64,000 bases of DNA. It comes from Xanthoparmelia taractica (taxonomy: Eukaryota; Ascomycota; Lecanoromycetes; Lecanorales; Parmeliaceae). This document shows positions 23,059 through 35,546 of the stretch, in pieces; the first letter of the stretch is position 1; every line of letters starts with the position of its first letter. Where the stretch lies: positions 20,551 to 84,550 of the forward strand of contig JANQBS010000177.1 in assembly GCA_033085395.1 (NCBI GenBank). The letters are read 5' to 3'. Below the pieces are notes generated by a model. It did not search any database and was not told the DNA's origin. It saw nothing but the letters and a program-made list of their open reading frames with translations. A program made the position numbers and the translations under genes.

Positions 23059-23888
23059 ATGGACGCTCTCGCTCGACTGTACAAGATGCATGGCCATCGG
23101 GTGCTGCCCGTTCTCCTTCTTCCTCTTCTCGCGTCGTCGCAAAATCCTTCTGATCTTCCCAAGTGTGCTGTAAGTACACACACGCCCGTGATCAACTTCA
23201 GCGCAGATCCCTCGAACCTCGACGCGTGCTTTTCGTCTCGTACTAACAGTCGCTCTACTCACAGCAAGCTTGTCTCGGAGGATCCAACGGCATCCCCTCG
23301 CAATGCTCCCAGACGGACATTTCGTGTATTTGCAAGAATCAGGGCTTCATTAGCGCGGTCAGTTGCTGTGTTTACAGCAAATGCCCAGAATCGGAGATCT
23401 CCAGTACGCTTGTTTGCACTCACCCTTCGAAAGCCGTGCGCTGAGAGAATCAATCGCGATTTAGACGCCATCACCTTTGCATCCAAGCTCTGTGCAGGGT
23501 AAGATCAGCCAAGAGTCTCCGTGGAAGTGGTGCTGCTGCTGCTAATGCGTTTTTGTTTTAAATCCAGTGTCGACGTCACGGTTCCGACGACTAGTCCTAC
23601 GGCCTGCTCCACTTCCGTGGCAACGGGAACTTCGTCTTCCCAGACTACCAGTAAGTCCACGTCTCCAATGAATCTATTATGAGGAGCGTGTATTGAAAGT
23701 TAGCAATAGGCAACGCAGTAGTAGTGACTACACCAAGCTCCACAAGTGAGAGCTCAAGCCAGACATCAGCCTCTACAACAGCCGTCTCGACAGAAACCGC
23801 TGCTGGTAGCGCAAACGGACTCGAGCTTAGTCTCAAAAGGAGCGGGGCGGCGATTGCGGGAGCCTTTGCGGCGGTGATTTTAGCATAG
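23059..23888 (+). CDS. CFEM-domain secreted, probably GPI-anchored protein (174 aa)
   Basis: Five exons: 23059 (or 23086)-23169, 23265-23403, 23465-23498, 23568-23650, 23704-23888. From ATG 23086 the total is exactly 175 codons; ATG 23059 is in frame but would put nine residues before the signal peptide HRVLPVLLLPLLASS. The CFEM domain runs about residues 22-80: LPKCAQAC, PSQC, DISCICKNQGFISAV, SCCVYSKCP and the final LC, including the conserved aspartate before CxC and one extra cysteine. A Ser/Thr-rich stretch and a hydrophobic C-terminus (AGAFAAVILA) indicate GPI anchoring. CFEM proteins act at the fungal surface, some in heme/iron capture and some in host interaction. It is the one fully intact gene in this decaying block and lies tail-to-tail with the adjacent P450. 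Confidence 0.88.
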
Positions 23889-24033
23889 GATAGACTTTCA
23901 AACTCAGCTTTAGGCTACTTATGTCGAGACATAGGCAGGAAATAGTGTTTCATAGGACGCTGGTAGCCCAATGCTTTATGAATACATAAGTGAGCAAAAG
24001 ACTCGAATATATATGTCACTACGTTGGGTTCTT

Positions 24034-25851
24034 TTAACCATCAGCCGATTGGGGCTCCAACCTATGCGAGAGAGCTACTCTGCACGGGTAGTTATCTGCA
24101 GGATGCGCGGCCGATTCTTCAATCTGGTACGCTCGCTCTCCTCGATATGTCTGGACACCTTTGCGGGGATACAACCTGTCCCATTCTTCACATCCTGCTT
24201 TGAAGTCAAAATCCCGGGCAATCATGGCCAGCGTGATGCGTAGCTCGGTCATGGCTAGAGCTTGGCCTATGCAGCTACGCGGTCCCCATTCGAAAGCTCG
24301 CCAGGCGCCCTTGCGTGGGTAAAGCTTATGCTCTGGGCCGACGAGCCAGCGTTCTGGAAGGAATGAATCTGGATCCACCCAGTATTGGGGAGCGCGATGC
24401 ATGGCTGTATGCAAGATCCAAACGAGAGTGTTTTCCGTTGGGTAACGTGTCCCGTCCTCGCCAACGAGGTCCACGCCAGGAAAGCCTTGGCGGATCCCGG
24501 AACCTGGGGGAAAGAGCCTCAGTGTTTCTTTGATAACGGCTGTTGTATATGGTAAAGAGCCCAGAAGATGAGGTTCTCTTTTCAACAGAGATGGAAGGGC
24601 GGAGGTATCGGTCCCGAGGACCGCGTTGTGTTCTCTCCGAACCTCTTGCAACGTCCTCAAATTCTGTGATAGGAGGTGGACAGCGTAGCAGATGGTACTA
24701 CTCATAGAGTCATGGCCAACGAAGAGAAACAAGCGAATCTGCGAAGTCGCAAAAGCGCGGAAGTGCGGATCCAATTGCTTCTGACTAACCTTGGTGGTGG
24801 AGACGTGTTCAGATTCGGCCAAGTAAGCTTGGAGAACTAAGTCAATCACTGATGTGGATCCAGAGCCGACCTTGTTGTCCTGGTACTCTTGGAACCTTTT
24901 TTCAAGTTCCGCGCCGATATATTTGTTCATTCTTCGGCTATTCCACCACTGCACAACGTATCTCGGTAGATTTAAAAATTCCTAAGGATTGATCTCGCGG
25001 TTCGGGATCTGCCAGCTTGCTTGAGACAGCATACTATCTGCGAGAACGTTGTAGCTGGTTTGGGCTCCAAGAGAAGTATTCCTTTCCACAAATTAGAAAG
25101 CGGTTCCAAGCAACAATTTCAGTAACACACAATACAGTCCTACCGATGAAGTCGATGGTAAAGCGAAGTGCGACCGAATCAAGCTGGAACAGCTCCCCGC
25201 TTTGGGCCAAGCTCATATGTGTGTCCCGATATTTGACAGTCTCTTCTACCATGCCCGGAACAAAGGAGGACAGGTTGTCTGAACTGAAGCCTTTGTTAAA
25301 AGTTGTCCGCCATGGCTTCCAATCTTTCCCGGCAAGGTCAAAAAGATTAGGCCCTCCAGCGAGAGGCTTGAAGAAGTCATTAAGCTTTGGTGGCCGTTCG
25401 CAAGCAATGGGTGCTGCTGTCTGTGTCGCTTGCATGGCAATACCTGGTTCCATAACCATCAAGAACGGGTAGCTAAAAGGCCAGAGATCCAAATAACAGC
25501 ATCCATCTCCGGGGAAGAAGTTCCGTACAACATCGCTGAACATCAAAGTCTTATGCGCTTTCTTGGGCATCGCTTTGAGCATTTTCCCCACGAGAGTTAG
25601 ATTACCAGAAAGCCAGTTCCACTCTGGAGCGACAGGCTATGCTTAATTAGTCATCGACGACGGTGTTTTGACATTTGCACTCTTCATCTTACCAAGCCGT
25701 GGTTTCGAAGCTCAGCAATATGACTCCTCGAAAGATAGAAGCTTACTGCAAGCTGGGTAAGCTGGCCGGCGCCGAGAACAAAAAGCAAGGCCGTGACGAT
25801 TCCTGGTACTAAGCTCCCACCACCATCAATATTGAAGCTTAAAAAGGCCAT
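24034..25851 (-). pseudogene. StcS/CYP59-like cytochrome P450 with one in-frame TAG
   Basis: Exons 25851-25693, 25636-25131 and 25081-24034 give a clean 571-codon frame interrupted only by TAG at 24984-24982. Order of landmarks: N-terminal membrane anchor (GIVTALLFVLGAGQL), hinge VAPEWNWLSGNL, WRTTFNKGFSSDNL (C-helix), DFIGRTVLNTSLGAQ (restored by a 49-bp intron), I-helix FVGHDSMSSTICY, ExxR in KETLRLFPPGSG, PERW, and heme loop FEWGPRSCIGQAL with the cysteine ligand intact. The nearest family I recognise is the group around StcS/AflN (sterigmatocystin/aflatoxin pathway P450s), but no polyketide or other backbone gene is in the window, so the product is unknown. No plausible intron removes the stop and keeps frame. 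Otherwise the gene looks functional, so decay is recent or the stop is tolerated. Confidence 0.8.
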
Positions 25852-26913
25852 TTTGGGCTTGCTATAGACAATCGGGTAGCCTCGCGGGAATAGTGTGGTA
25901 AGTTGAAGGTCTGGCAAATGATTTAACGTGGTACCTGTTTATTACCGTATAATACAAAAGCGGAATCTTTCCGCAATGGCTGAAAAGGGACTGCATGGTA
26001 TTCCGTAGATCCCTTCCTTTCTGAAGCAGTCAAACCCGTCCTCGCCATCATTCTTGTTCACATGAACATGATGGGATTTAGATCTACATTGCATCACACC
26101 CATATCTATCAAAGTAGTCGTAGCCAGTGAATTGGTGTCCGTGAATATCAGTGCATATCCATCACTCAATCAGCCCCCGGTCAAGGCTGAGTGGCACGTC
26201 CCCGTGAGGTATGGCTGTCACTAATTTTGACCTAGCGTGGGCACCACAGCTGGTATGATATTCCCGATATTTTCGATGCTTGGAGGGGTGCTGTCAATAA
26301 GCACTACGATCCAAACATCGATCATGATAGGCCGATAATCTAGAAAATGCGGCATATAGCCCACCCAAGCTGTCGGTATTCACTCCAAAGCGAAGCCATA
26401 AAAGGCAAACCTCGTCCGCCGTTGCCGAAAAGTACCCACTCTTGATTTCGGTCAAATCGGTTCAGGCAAAAGGCAAGGCACAGGTGGCACAGACACGTTC
26501 CTCAGACACCGTATGCATGTGACACCTGTAGTATAATCTCAAGGTACATCTTGTGAATGGACACAGTCTCAGACAGACATTTCGGTCCGATTGGGCAACA
26601 TTCTCCATGCGGACCCTAGAGTGAATGGTTCTTGCTGTTGCCATCCATCCACAACAATCATTCTCAGCTCCTGCACTACTTCGACCCCCTTGATACTCTA
26701 AGCCAATTGTTTCATTGCGCTTCCAGATTCAATACAGCCCCACAGTGTTCCTGATGGCACAGCATCGGCTACTGCTCAGTCTTGAAGACTTCTTATGGGT
26801 AAAACGGGATCCTTCAAGCAGCACAAGATTCCTAAAGTCTATCAGCGGCGATTTATCTAAGCAGCCATAGGCCTTCCTTTGATCACACCTTTGAAAACCC
26901 AACATCGGTCGTC
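25852..26913. other. intergenic, divergent promoter region
   Basis: Between the P450 (-) and the 7TM gene (+), so it probably holds both promoters. No additional gene recognised. Confidence 0.45.
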
Positions 26914-28232
26914 ATGCCATCAACCAGTGATGCTGGTCGAATCAACAAGCAATCGTTCTTGGTATACTTTACAATACCCTACTGAATGATTTGGACTAAT
27001 ATGACTCGTAGGTATCAACGACTGTCCTCTTTGGTGCGGTGGTTCTTTCCCTAGCTATACGACTTTACATACGATTTTTCTACTAGAAACAGGTCTCAGT
27101 CGATGACGGCTTCATCATCTTTGGGGTCGCTCTGCTCACCGCTGCTATGGTGATGTTATATTATTTTGTGGACAAGATGTTCCTGGCCGAGGCCCTGCTT
27201 TTGCACGATAAGAACGTTGATTTGTCTTTTGATATCATCCAAGACTCTCTGGATTTTGAAAAGTGGGCAGCTGTCAGCCTCATCATTACCTGGGTAGCTG
27301 TGAATTGTGTAGAGCTGAGCTTTTTGTCTTTGTTCCGCAAACTTGTTGATCGCATTCGGCGGATGGTTCTTTACTGGTGGTTTGTTCTTGCCTACACCAT
27401 CAGTGTCGGGCTTTTTGGCATCTCGTCATACATAGCGCGATGTCCCACATTCTATGACTTCAGATCTTGTGAGTATACTGGATCAAATTGACCTATATCG
27501 CTGGTTTCTGAGATCATCTACAGTGACCTGTTCTGAAGGGCCGCGCGTGATGCTCACTCTAAAGTTTTCAGTCTCACAGATGACTCTCGATGCGCTAGGC
27601 GATATACTCAGTAATGGTGAATGGATCCTTCTGTAAGAACACAATCTGACTGACAACGCGCAGTTCTCGCAATTTCTATTCGCCTCATCTACAAGCTCCA
27701 GGTCAGGTACACTCAGAAGATAGCCCTGAGTTTCTCCCTCTGCCTTTCTGTTGCCATGATCGCGGTCACATTGACCCGCGCATCCGGCATTCTTAACCAC
27801 GCCGGTATCGATGCTACGTGGGAGACATACTGGCAATATCTCTCCGCCGAAGTAGGTCTTCTTATGGCCACCACTACGGCTTTCCGTTCTTTCTTCATTG
27901 CACGCAGCAGGCGGCGCGCCGAGCCAGGATTCAATCCCACCTGGTACGAGACCGCACTGCAAAAACTGAGACACATGTTGAAATCTACTCGTACGACCAA
28001 TCGCAAACACCGCGAGCCGCTTAACTCATCAGAGGAGCCCACTGAGCGTGACGGGGAGCATATGCCTTTGCCTCAGATCCCGCGACCAACCATCACTGGT
28101 ATCCGAACATTCATTTTTGGGACAGGTAAAAAGAATTGGACACAGTCCCAGGCGTTGGCGAGCCGTAGCGAAAAGGATCCAATGCGATCGCAAATCCAAC
28201 ATCGTACGTCTATTGATGTTGATTATGCTTGA
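26914..28232 (+). pseudogene. rhodopsin-type (Pth11-like) 7TM gene with one in-frame TAG
   Basis: Exons 26914-26961, 27012-27468, 27524-27610 and 27664-28232 give 387 codons in a consistent frame. Seven hydrophobic segments are visible, from VSTTVLFGAVVLSLAIRLYI through VGLLMATTTAFRSFF, with the family signatures QVSVDDGFIIFG after TM1 and IYKLQVRYTQKIALSFSLC before TM6. The C-terminal 100 residues are cytoplasmic, basic and Ser/Thr-rich. TAG at 27084-27086 falls between TM1 and the VSVDDG loop. An alternative 3' splice site is available: the stop itself reads CTACTAG after a T-rich tract. Using it, intron 26962-27086 skips the stop in frame but deletes TM1. These proteins are fungal membrane receptors or receptor-like proteins. 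Call: degenerate, or functional only in a TM1-less form. Confidence 0.72.
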
Positions 28233-29027
28233 GTGGCACCGGATCTCTACCGGATCGCCTACGATAGTGCAGCGCAATCATCAATTTGGTTTTTGGGGCA
28301 TTGTGAAATCATGACAGTTAGATATTGTCCTTGATAAGCTGCGATCTACGACTCTCGTGAGATGTATTGTGTTGGCCTTCTCAGTGGATTCCTATCCTTT
28401 CATCCCCCTGTCTTTTAATTGCTTCCATCGCCGTTCTCGCCACTTCAAGCCCCAGAGGTTTACATGAAATACAGTGACTACAGTAGAGGCAGCGACTACA
28501 TAGCTATCGTTCACCTATATAAATTCAGATATCGCAGGACAAGGCTGATGGCGATAACATAATTTAATCGACCATTGATCTAGTACAACATACCTGAATA
28601 CATTTCCCCCCCCCCTCCTCTCTCTTTCCGGCGCTTCCAGAAACACTCGGAGCTGGCCTAAAAAAATGTGGGTCTCTCGCGTTAAGATGTATGGGATCTT
28701 CCTTCGCAGAGGTTGCCTCTTTCGTCCAGACTTGGCGTCCACACAACTCAGAGATCCAAATATCAGGAACACTTTGCAAGGATGCCAACATTTCTTTCTA
28801 TGCTCAAAGGATCCAAAACTCACGTTTTTCCATCAGGCTGCAACCACTCACTACACCCTGAGGCAGAATTCAGCGCGCATCTTCTTCCCCCCTCTTTCGA
28901 AAAATAAGCGCCCGCCCACACAGTCTAACGAATAAAACAAAGTATTGCTGAAGCCGACGCGTTATCAAACGTGTTTCGGTATCTGCATCTGCTCCCTAGG
29001 TGTACCACCTTTTCCTCATAGAGCACA
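28233..29027. other. intergenic, promoter of the second 7TM gene
   Basis: No gene recognised. A 10-base C run followed by CT-rich DNA occurs near 28600-28625. Confidence 0.4.
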
Positions 29028-29938
29028 ATGGCTTCACCTTTGTTGTGGGAGAGCATCCAGGACGAGCCGGTTATACCTCCACCGCCCGGGCGTGTACCTA
29101 ATCTTGCCGACCCAGAGTCACGGGCATCGGAGATCATTGTGGCCGCAAGTGTCTGTTTACCGCTCATCGTATTTTTTGCTACAATGCGGTTCTACGCCAA
29201 GCTTGCGCTCTAAACAAGTGGACTTGGGATGACGGTGAGAAAATCAGTGTTGGCAACGGTGCACCAACTAACTGCTTCACCAACAGTTGAACTGTCAATT
29301 TCTAGTAGTTGACGGTGTAATTTGGGTTTTGATAGTTGGTAGTTGATGCAGTTTGGATCTGAAAATCAATTGATCCACTGGCAGTTTTTAATGATATATA
29401 ATAGCACTATAATAGGCCTGAGAGCTTTATTCTGGCCATTTCTACACTTCGCGATATATGTATCTAGATAGAACGATATTAGATATTCGGAGCGTTTAAT
29501 TTAGTTAATAATTAGTTAAAAAAACCCAAATCTTCAGCGATATTCTAGCTAGTAAGGATATCTCAAATCCGTAGACCAAAAAAAAAAAAAAAAAACATAA
29601 TAAAATAATAAAATATATATACTCTTTATAATAACTCTTAAAATAATTTAAGAAAATAGTTAACTTCTAAATTAAAGTCTTAAATATCGCTTAATTTAAT
29701 TATAACTTAATAAGATATCTACTAACTTAATTCTTAATAGACTTCTAAATATTCTTTTTTAAGATATTCTTATACGCTATTAATAAGAAAATTACTTTAC
29801 TTCGTACGTAGTAAATACACGTATACACTAAGATATAGAATATTCTTTTTAATGTAATTATAAGATCGTATAACGTAAGATTAAATCTAGAAAAGAAATA
29901 ATTAGCGAAAAATCTTAACTCGTTATAAGATTTAGTTA

Positions 29939-30210
29939 CGGGTCGGAAAGGTGTGGTATATTTGATGGTATGGGACCAGTTTTTCGAATACCATACCGAA
30001 AGGTATGGGATATCCCATACTTCTATTGGGTTTTTAATAAATATATTACGTGATATTTTTTTATATTCTAAAAATACGTAAAAATCTTAAGCGAACGCTT
30101 ATATAATTATAAAATTCTATAAATAGATTAAAAAGATATAAGTTTTTAAAAAAAGTTAAAAAAAAGTTAAAAACGACTATGTTCAACAGATACCACACCT
30201 TTCCAACCCG
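29939..30210 (+). mobile_element. MITE copy A (272 bp), nested in the hAT element
   Basis: Flanked by TA on both sides (29937-29938, 30211-30212). Terminal inverted repeats begin CGGGTCGGAAAGGTGTGGTA; the right copy has one C-to-T change (CCAACCCG). The interior contains a second inverted motif around GGTATGGGA and ends with GACTATGTTCAACAGATACC. TA target duplication and size fit a Tc1/mariner-type MITE. It shares length and sequence with 58285-58556, 59852-60124 and 63190-63460. Confidence 0.9.
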
Positions 30211-30904
30211 TAGATTTAGTAGTAGCGATACTTAGCGAGAATTACTAGGTAATAGTAATAATAATAATTAAGATATATATCTTATTCTAGCGATACTTAC
30301 GAAGAATTAAATAAGAATCGTAAAGTTATTTATAATAGATTTAGTTCGATAAGAGATATTTAATATAAGATTTATATATTAAGTCGTTAGTTAACTAAGA
30401 CTAAGGTCTTAAGAATTCATCTTATATTTATTTTTTAATATCTTTCTTAATATTTAGTAATAATATTATTAAAATAAGCTTTAATAGCGACTCTAAGCTA
30501 TTACTTATATTAATTATATAAACGAAATTATAAACGAAAGTATAAGAAGCCCTAAGCGTTATATCTAGCAAGTTATTAGCTTAGCGAATTCGTTATATTA
30601 TAGAACGAAGATTAATTCTCTCTCTCAAATCGCGAGTTTAGATTACTAAGTTATAGTCTATTATTCTAGACACACAAGAGACGTAGTTATTTAATACTAT
30701 TCGAACGTAGATTAAGAACTCTTATTTTTAGAATAATTAGAGTCTATTAAATAACGATAACTTCGATAATTAAAAAATTAATACGTCGCTAAAGTATTTT
30801 AAGATATATTACGAAGTAATATACTTAGTATTAAAGTAATTCGATTAAAGACCTTATATATTTATAATTATTCTATATAAGTCTTAATAGACGGGAAACT
30901 CTAT

Positions 30905-30980
30905 TAGAAATATAATAGATATTTTAAGAAATATAATAGATATTTTAAGAAATATAATAGATATTTCAAGAAATACGTTA
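30905..30980. repeat. three tandem 21-bp units inside the hAT element
   Basis: The unit AGAAATATAATAGATATTTT(A) is repeated three times in direct succession with one change in the last copy, followed by a partial fourth copy. Local slippage duplication within the AT-rich interior of the transposon. Confidence 0.7.
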
Positions 30981-33900
30981 TATTTAAAGATATAAAGAGC
31001 ATATTAGATTACCTAAGAGACGAGTATTATATTAATTCTTTAATAACGATATTAGCTCTTAAGCGTTATCGTGAGAAGATAAATATTAAGATTATTATAG
31101 TTCGATAAGAAGAAAAGATAATTAAAGATAAGACTTAAAAGAAGATAACGATAATTATCTCAAATATTAATAAGTTTATATTAAAGTATCTTTATTTAAA
31201 ATAAATTATTAATTAGAATCTTTCATTTAATATAACCGAAGATTACGACCTTAAAGTCTTTTTATACTATATTAATGAGATTTTAAATCCTTTACTTTCT
31301 ATATCTTATAATACGATCAAAGTATATATTTTAGAGCTATTTTAGAAACGAAAATAACGTGTTAGACACCTACTATATACGATTATCTTAGATATTTATA
31401 TTACGTGTAATTTATAAACGTTAGATAATATACTTAATCTATTAGAAGTTATAGTATATTTTACTTCGAAAAAGAATTAATTTTAATATTTAACTCTCGA
31501 TATTAAAGAGTTAGAAGAGATTTATTTAAATAAAAATTAAATTAAATTAATTCTCGAAACGCTTAACGACTTCAAGATATAAAATCGCCTTAACTATTTT
31601 ATAATAGATAATACTTTTTTAAATAATACGCTTATCGAGATCGTAACGAGCAATCTCGCGAAAGAAGAAGTTATCTATAACGCTCTTTAGCGATATCTAT
31701 AATATAATAATCACGTTTTTAACTTATTTATATAAATCTTTCTCTTTGAAAAGATAAATAACGATCTTAAATGTCTTCGAGAAGATCTCGATACTATTAT
31801 TATTTCTAATAAGAACGAGCTCAAGAATTAAAGAAATATAGAATTATTAGATAAGTTACATAATATCGTCGTTTATATTAATCTTATATTATAGCGAAAA
31901 TAGAAATTCAAGCGATTTAATAATAATCTACTTTCTTATCGCGATTAAAAGACTCGCTAAAAAAAATTTACGAAATAATAGACTAGATAATTAAAAGAAT
32001 TAAAGATATTATTATTTAGTTTAGTACGTAAGAAAACAACTTAAAGAAACACGTTCTAAAGTCTTCTGAGTAATATATTCTTTAATATATTCGTAACTTT
32101 CTTCGATCGTTTTATAAAATTACGTTAATTATTAAAGAAAGAAAGAATATTCTTAAAAGAATTTTATCGTTAATAAAGTTTTTTCTAGATTACTACGAAA
32201 AGATCTTTATCACGTTTAAGAATAATAGCTTTATAGTCACGACCCTCGATGCTAATTACGATAAGCTACTTAAATATTTCAATAAACACGAGCGAAATCC
32301 TGTCTATATCGCCATCGTTATACTAAATTTAATTTATAAATAAATTACGTTTAAAAGATAAAAACTCGAAGATCGTGTTACTACTAAATAAGTATTAATT
32401 ATAATATAATAGATGAAATATAATACTTCTAATATTATTTCTACATTAACTCTTTAAGTAAGATCTTTATAATTAAATCTTCGAGATATAAAAAGTTGAA
32501 ATACTTATTAAAAAAATAATACTAAGATTAAGAATAAGTACGAAAAGTATCTTCGGGAGAGGATTATATTTATTAATATCTTAGTAGCCCTCGAATAGTG
32601 AATTAATATAACTTAACGAACTTATTTTTCACTGCTATCACGGATAGTTATTAATATTCTATCTATATTAGTAATATTCTTCGAAGTGAAATAAGTCTTT
32701 TCTACTATAACGAATATTATTAATATTAAGCGTTATTGTCTTATGACCTTAATAATCGAGGCTTTAAAATATCTAAAGTTATGATTTGAATTGAACTTAT
32801 TTACGTAGAAAGATTTAAATTCGATTATAAAGATTAATATAAATCTTGTCGAGTGAGAGCATATAAGATATATTATAAATTTAGTAATAATAGCATTAGA
32901 TATAGTTATACTAATCTTCGCGAGTAAAAAATCGATATTTTAATCTTAAAACTACTTCACTATTAATTAAATTAATAGTTGAACGATTGATTTTAGATAT
33001 CTAACAGTTAATGCAATTTCGATATTTGGATCTAGCATTTGGTGCAGTTCGGCCCTGAAAACCAACTATTTCAACCGTTGCCAACACTGGAGAAAATTAC
33101 CAGTCTCAAGTTATATATGCTAAAATCGAGTCACAGTGGCGTGTGCACCTGGCGTGCTAATAAGACCAACGAGTGCGCTGTTTGAACGAGCTTACAACTG
33201 CCAAGGTCGCATATCTCAATTACCTAATCCTAGGGGCGTTGTGCGTATGTACGATCTTGAAGTACGCACCGATTACGGGAGCCAAGACACTCCACAGCCG
33301 TGGGAGGCGTGTATGGGAAGCACTTGTGGGAAGTCACCTTCAAGGAATACACGGCGGATCAGTTGATCGTAGGTGCCCGAGTTGTCCGCGGATATTTACA
33401 CAGTATTTTAATAATCTCAGCTGGCATTGGTCCTCGAAGTGGTATACATGCCATCCATCTGGATGCATAAAACCGTTATCATCCCTCCTATACGTGCAAA
33501 ATTTTCCCACACTCTTCTATGGCTTCGATACTTGGCCTACGCAGAAGCCGTCTTTACCGGAGGGCTCTTCTATCTCTCAATCACGAATCGCCATGCTACT
33601 CCTCTGTGCGCCCACACCACATGCTCATAGCGCTCGAGCTTGCCTACCTGACACGCTCTAGACTCGCAGCGATGTGCCAAATCGCGATCTTTGTAGCGAT
33701 TAGTAGAGCTCGGAGTCGTGTGGTCGACTTAGCGATCTATATATATATCTGGTAACACTGCCACTTTCCTGCTGTATGGCGATTGCAGCTCCCGCTCCGC
33801 CGAACGCTTGCCGTATACCGGCAATATTGTTCACTGGGTCTACAACATATATAAGATACGATGTGGAAGGGAAAGGCATGTATATAGGCTGGCCTGATAA

Positions 33901-34262
33901 AAGCGCATGCCCAGCGAGTGCCTTTGCATTAGCTTTTCGCGTTGCAATTTACTTTGAACAAGGATGCCACGTGGCTTTTTGCGCCTTTGGGGGTCGTCAT
34001 ATATGTTAGATCTCGTGTTTTCGGATCAATTTCGCCAAGTCCCATTATGGAAATGTTGAGATTCACGGCTGGTATCATGGTATGCTGTATGCCTGGCACG
34101 ACCGCAGTCTTCAAGCAGTTGAGATGTCTTATACCGTTCTTAGTATCTTCCTACGAGAAGGGTTTGCGATCCATCTACATGTCTGGTTACTCAGGACGTT
34201 ACGAGTTGAACAGTGTCACCAATCTTCAGCGTACTTATAAAGAACGAGGCTGCGAAGGTTAG

Positions 34263-35546
34263 CACCGAGTTTACCAGTGACGTTCAAGGTTCGTGGACGA
34301 TGCCAAATGATCAGAATCCCCAATTGCCACCGCATTAAGAAACAGGCTCAGCTGTTGCCTTCGAAGACGTGGGTGTCCGTAAGACTACTGACATCCAAAT
34401 AACACGCGAGCTAGTCTTGCGCGAGCTTCTAGGGCGTTGTCGGGAAAGGTTCGAGACGGCGAGCTATTTTAGAATGGTAAAATCCCTAAGATGAGAACAC
34501 CGTCAGAGATAATACAAAATCAAGGCGACTTACATACCAGCCTCCTTACCATCTCTGGCTGAACCGTTTCCCAGTTAGTGCAGATATTATGTCTTGATTC
34601 CGTCAAGCTTTCTATATAGTTAGTCCTCTCTACCTCCAGCTCTAGTACACTTCAGCAGACTTTTGAGATGAATTAGAAGCAAAATGCAAATCATATGACG
34701 CACCTGACAGATGACCGAACAGAGCGCAATCAAGTGGCTTGCGACAGACCCGCTTCGGGCCTTCATGTGCTGTTTGCTAATACATTTGCGCAAGATTGCC
34801 TTTGTTGAAAACTTTTACACTCACTGCGTTAGTGAAAATGATGCTCTTTACCGGATCACAAACATCCACGCGTGGGGCCGGTGGCTGCCTGTTTCCTCTC
34901 TGCTCCCGCTGGTTTAAAGTGTTATAAGAACCCAGCTCGTCCGTTTCTGCTTGCCGCTGTTTCTGTCAAACCTCTTGTGTCCTCCGATATATATATACCT
35001 AGTTAATACGATCGGCGCAGACAATACCATACGTACGAGGTACCGCCGACTGTTCGTTCCCCCGTTCCAGATGTTACCTTCCTGAGTCGACGCGAGCAAT
35101 ACTGCGGGGTTGTTGCTCGAAATTGTCAAAGAACGCTTGAGCATGAAGTTGTTTTGCCACGCCAAGCATATATATAAATATCACCACGGAAGTCATAACA
35201 CAATTCTCCGATGTCAGTCCTTTGGCCTTGGTCTGCCAATCAAAGGTATCCGACACTTCTCCATAACACTTTTCTTCTGTCCTACTTAAAACACCAATAG
35301 GTTTGCTAGAATGTTTCTCGATCCAATCTTCATCCTTCTACTCTCTGGTTCAAGATTCACAGCTTCCAATAAGAGTAGCTTCTCCATCGAGAATTGCGAT
35401 CTAGACCAAAGCACTCATCACCATCAAGACAACACGAAGCATAATCTAATCTTAGCTTCATCGCAACCCACTTCTTACCTTGTGATTACACGTCTTCTTA
35501 TCTTCCGCCAACGAGTTCAGCCCCGTTTGCACGAAAAGTTCTTATC
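34263..35546. other. intergenic, 5' flank of the protein kinase gene
   Basis: No gene recognised. The last 250 bases before the kinase ATG are C/A- and CT-rich, as expected of a fungal 5' leader. Confidence 0.45.

Larger units (their letters stand above)
29245..33089. mobile_element. hAT-type DNA transposon, RIP-degenerated (3845 bp)
   Basis: Both ends carry a 16-bp terminal inverted repeat, CAGTGTTGGCAACGGT at 29245-29260 and its reverse complement at 33074-33089. An exact 8-bp target duplication, GAGAAAAT, flanks it at 29237-29244 and 33090-33097. CAG-type termini and an 8-bp duplication are diagnostic of hAT elements. The interior from about 29400 is extremely AT-rich, almost devoid of CpA/TpG but retaining CpG, and has no open frame of useful length, so the transposase has been destroyed by RIP. 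The outermost 100-150 bp at each end are less altered. A 272-bp MITE is nested within. A run of 19 A residues lies near 29577-29595. Confidence 0.9.
29028..34262 (+). pseudogene. second rhodopsin-type 7TM gene, interrupted by a hAT transposon
   Basis: ATG 29028 starts a rhodopsin-domain protein: a Pro-rich N-terminus, then TM1 (IIVAASVCLPLIVFFATMRF) and YAKLAL. A one-base loss then shifts the frame before KWTWDD, the conserved loop. Next comes an intron donor (GGTGAG), inside which the transposon 29245-33089 is inserted. Beyond the element the gene resumes in pieces: WEVTFKEYTADQLIV near 33325-33370, IRYDVEGKG near 33850-33880, the segment FTLNKDATWLFAPLGVVI near 33945-33998, and MEMLRFTAGIMVCCMPGTTAVFKQL near 34050-34125. 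These are the order and motifs of the Pth11-like family. Stops and shifts separate the pieces, so the gene is dead. It is a relative of the gene at 26914, not a tandem copy at nucleotide level. Confidence 0.75.

Noticed and set aside
24960..25082. An intron that would remove the P450 TAG using the AG at CCTTAG as acceptor
   Set aside because: The only decent donor (GTATGC) puts the next exon out of frame; the in-frame alternative (GTTCTC) is a poor donor and would delete conserved P450 sequence.
20547..28232. A complete secondary-metabolite gene cluster around the P450s
   Set aside because: No polyketide synthase, NRPS, terpene synthase or cluster regulator is present in the window; two P450s alone do not make a cluster.
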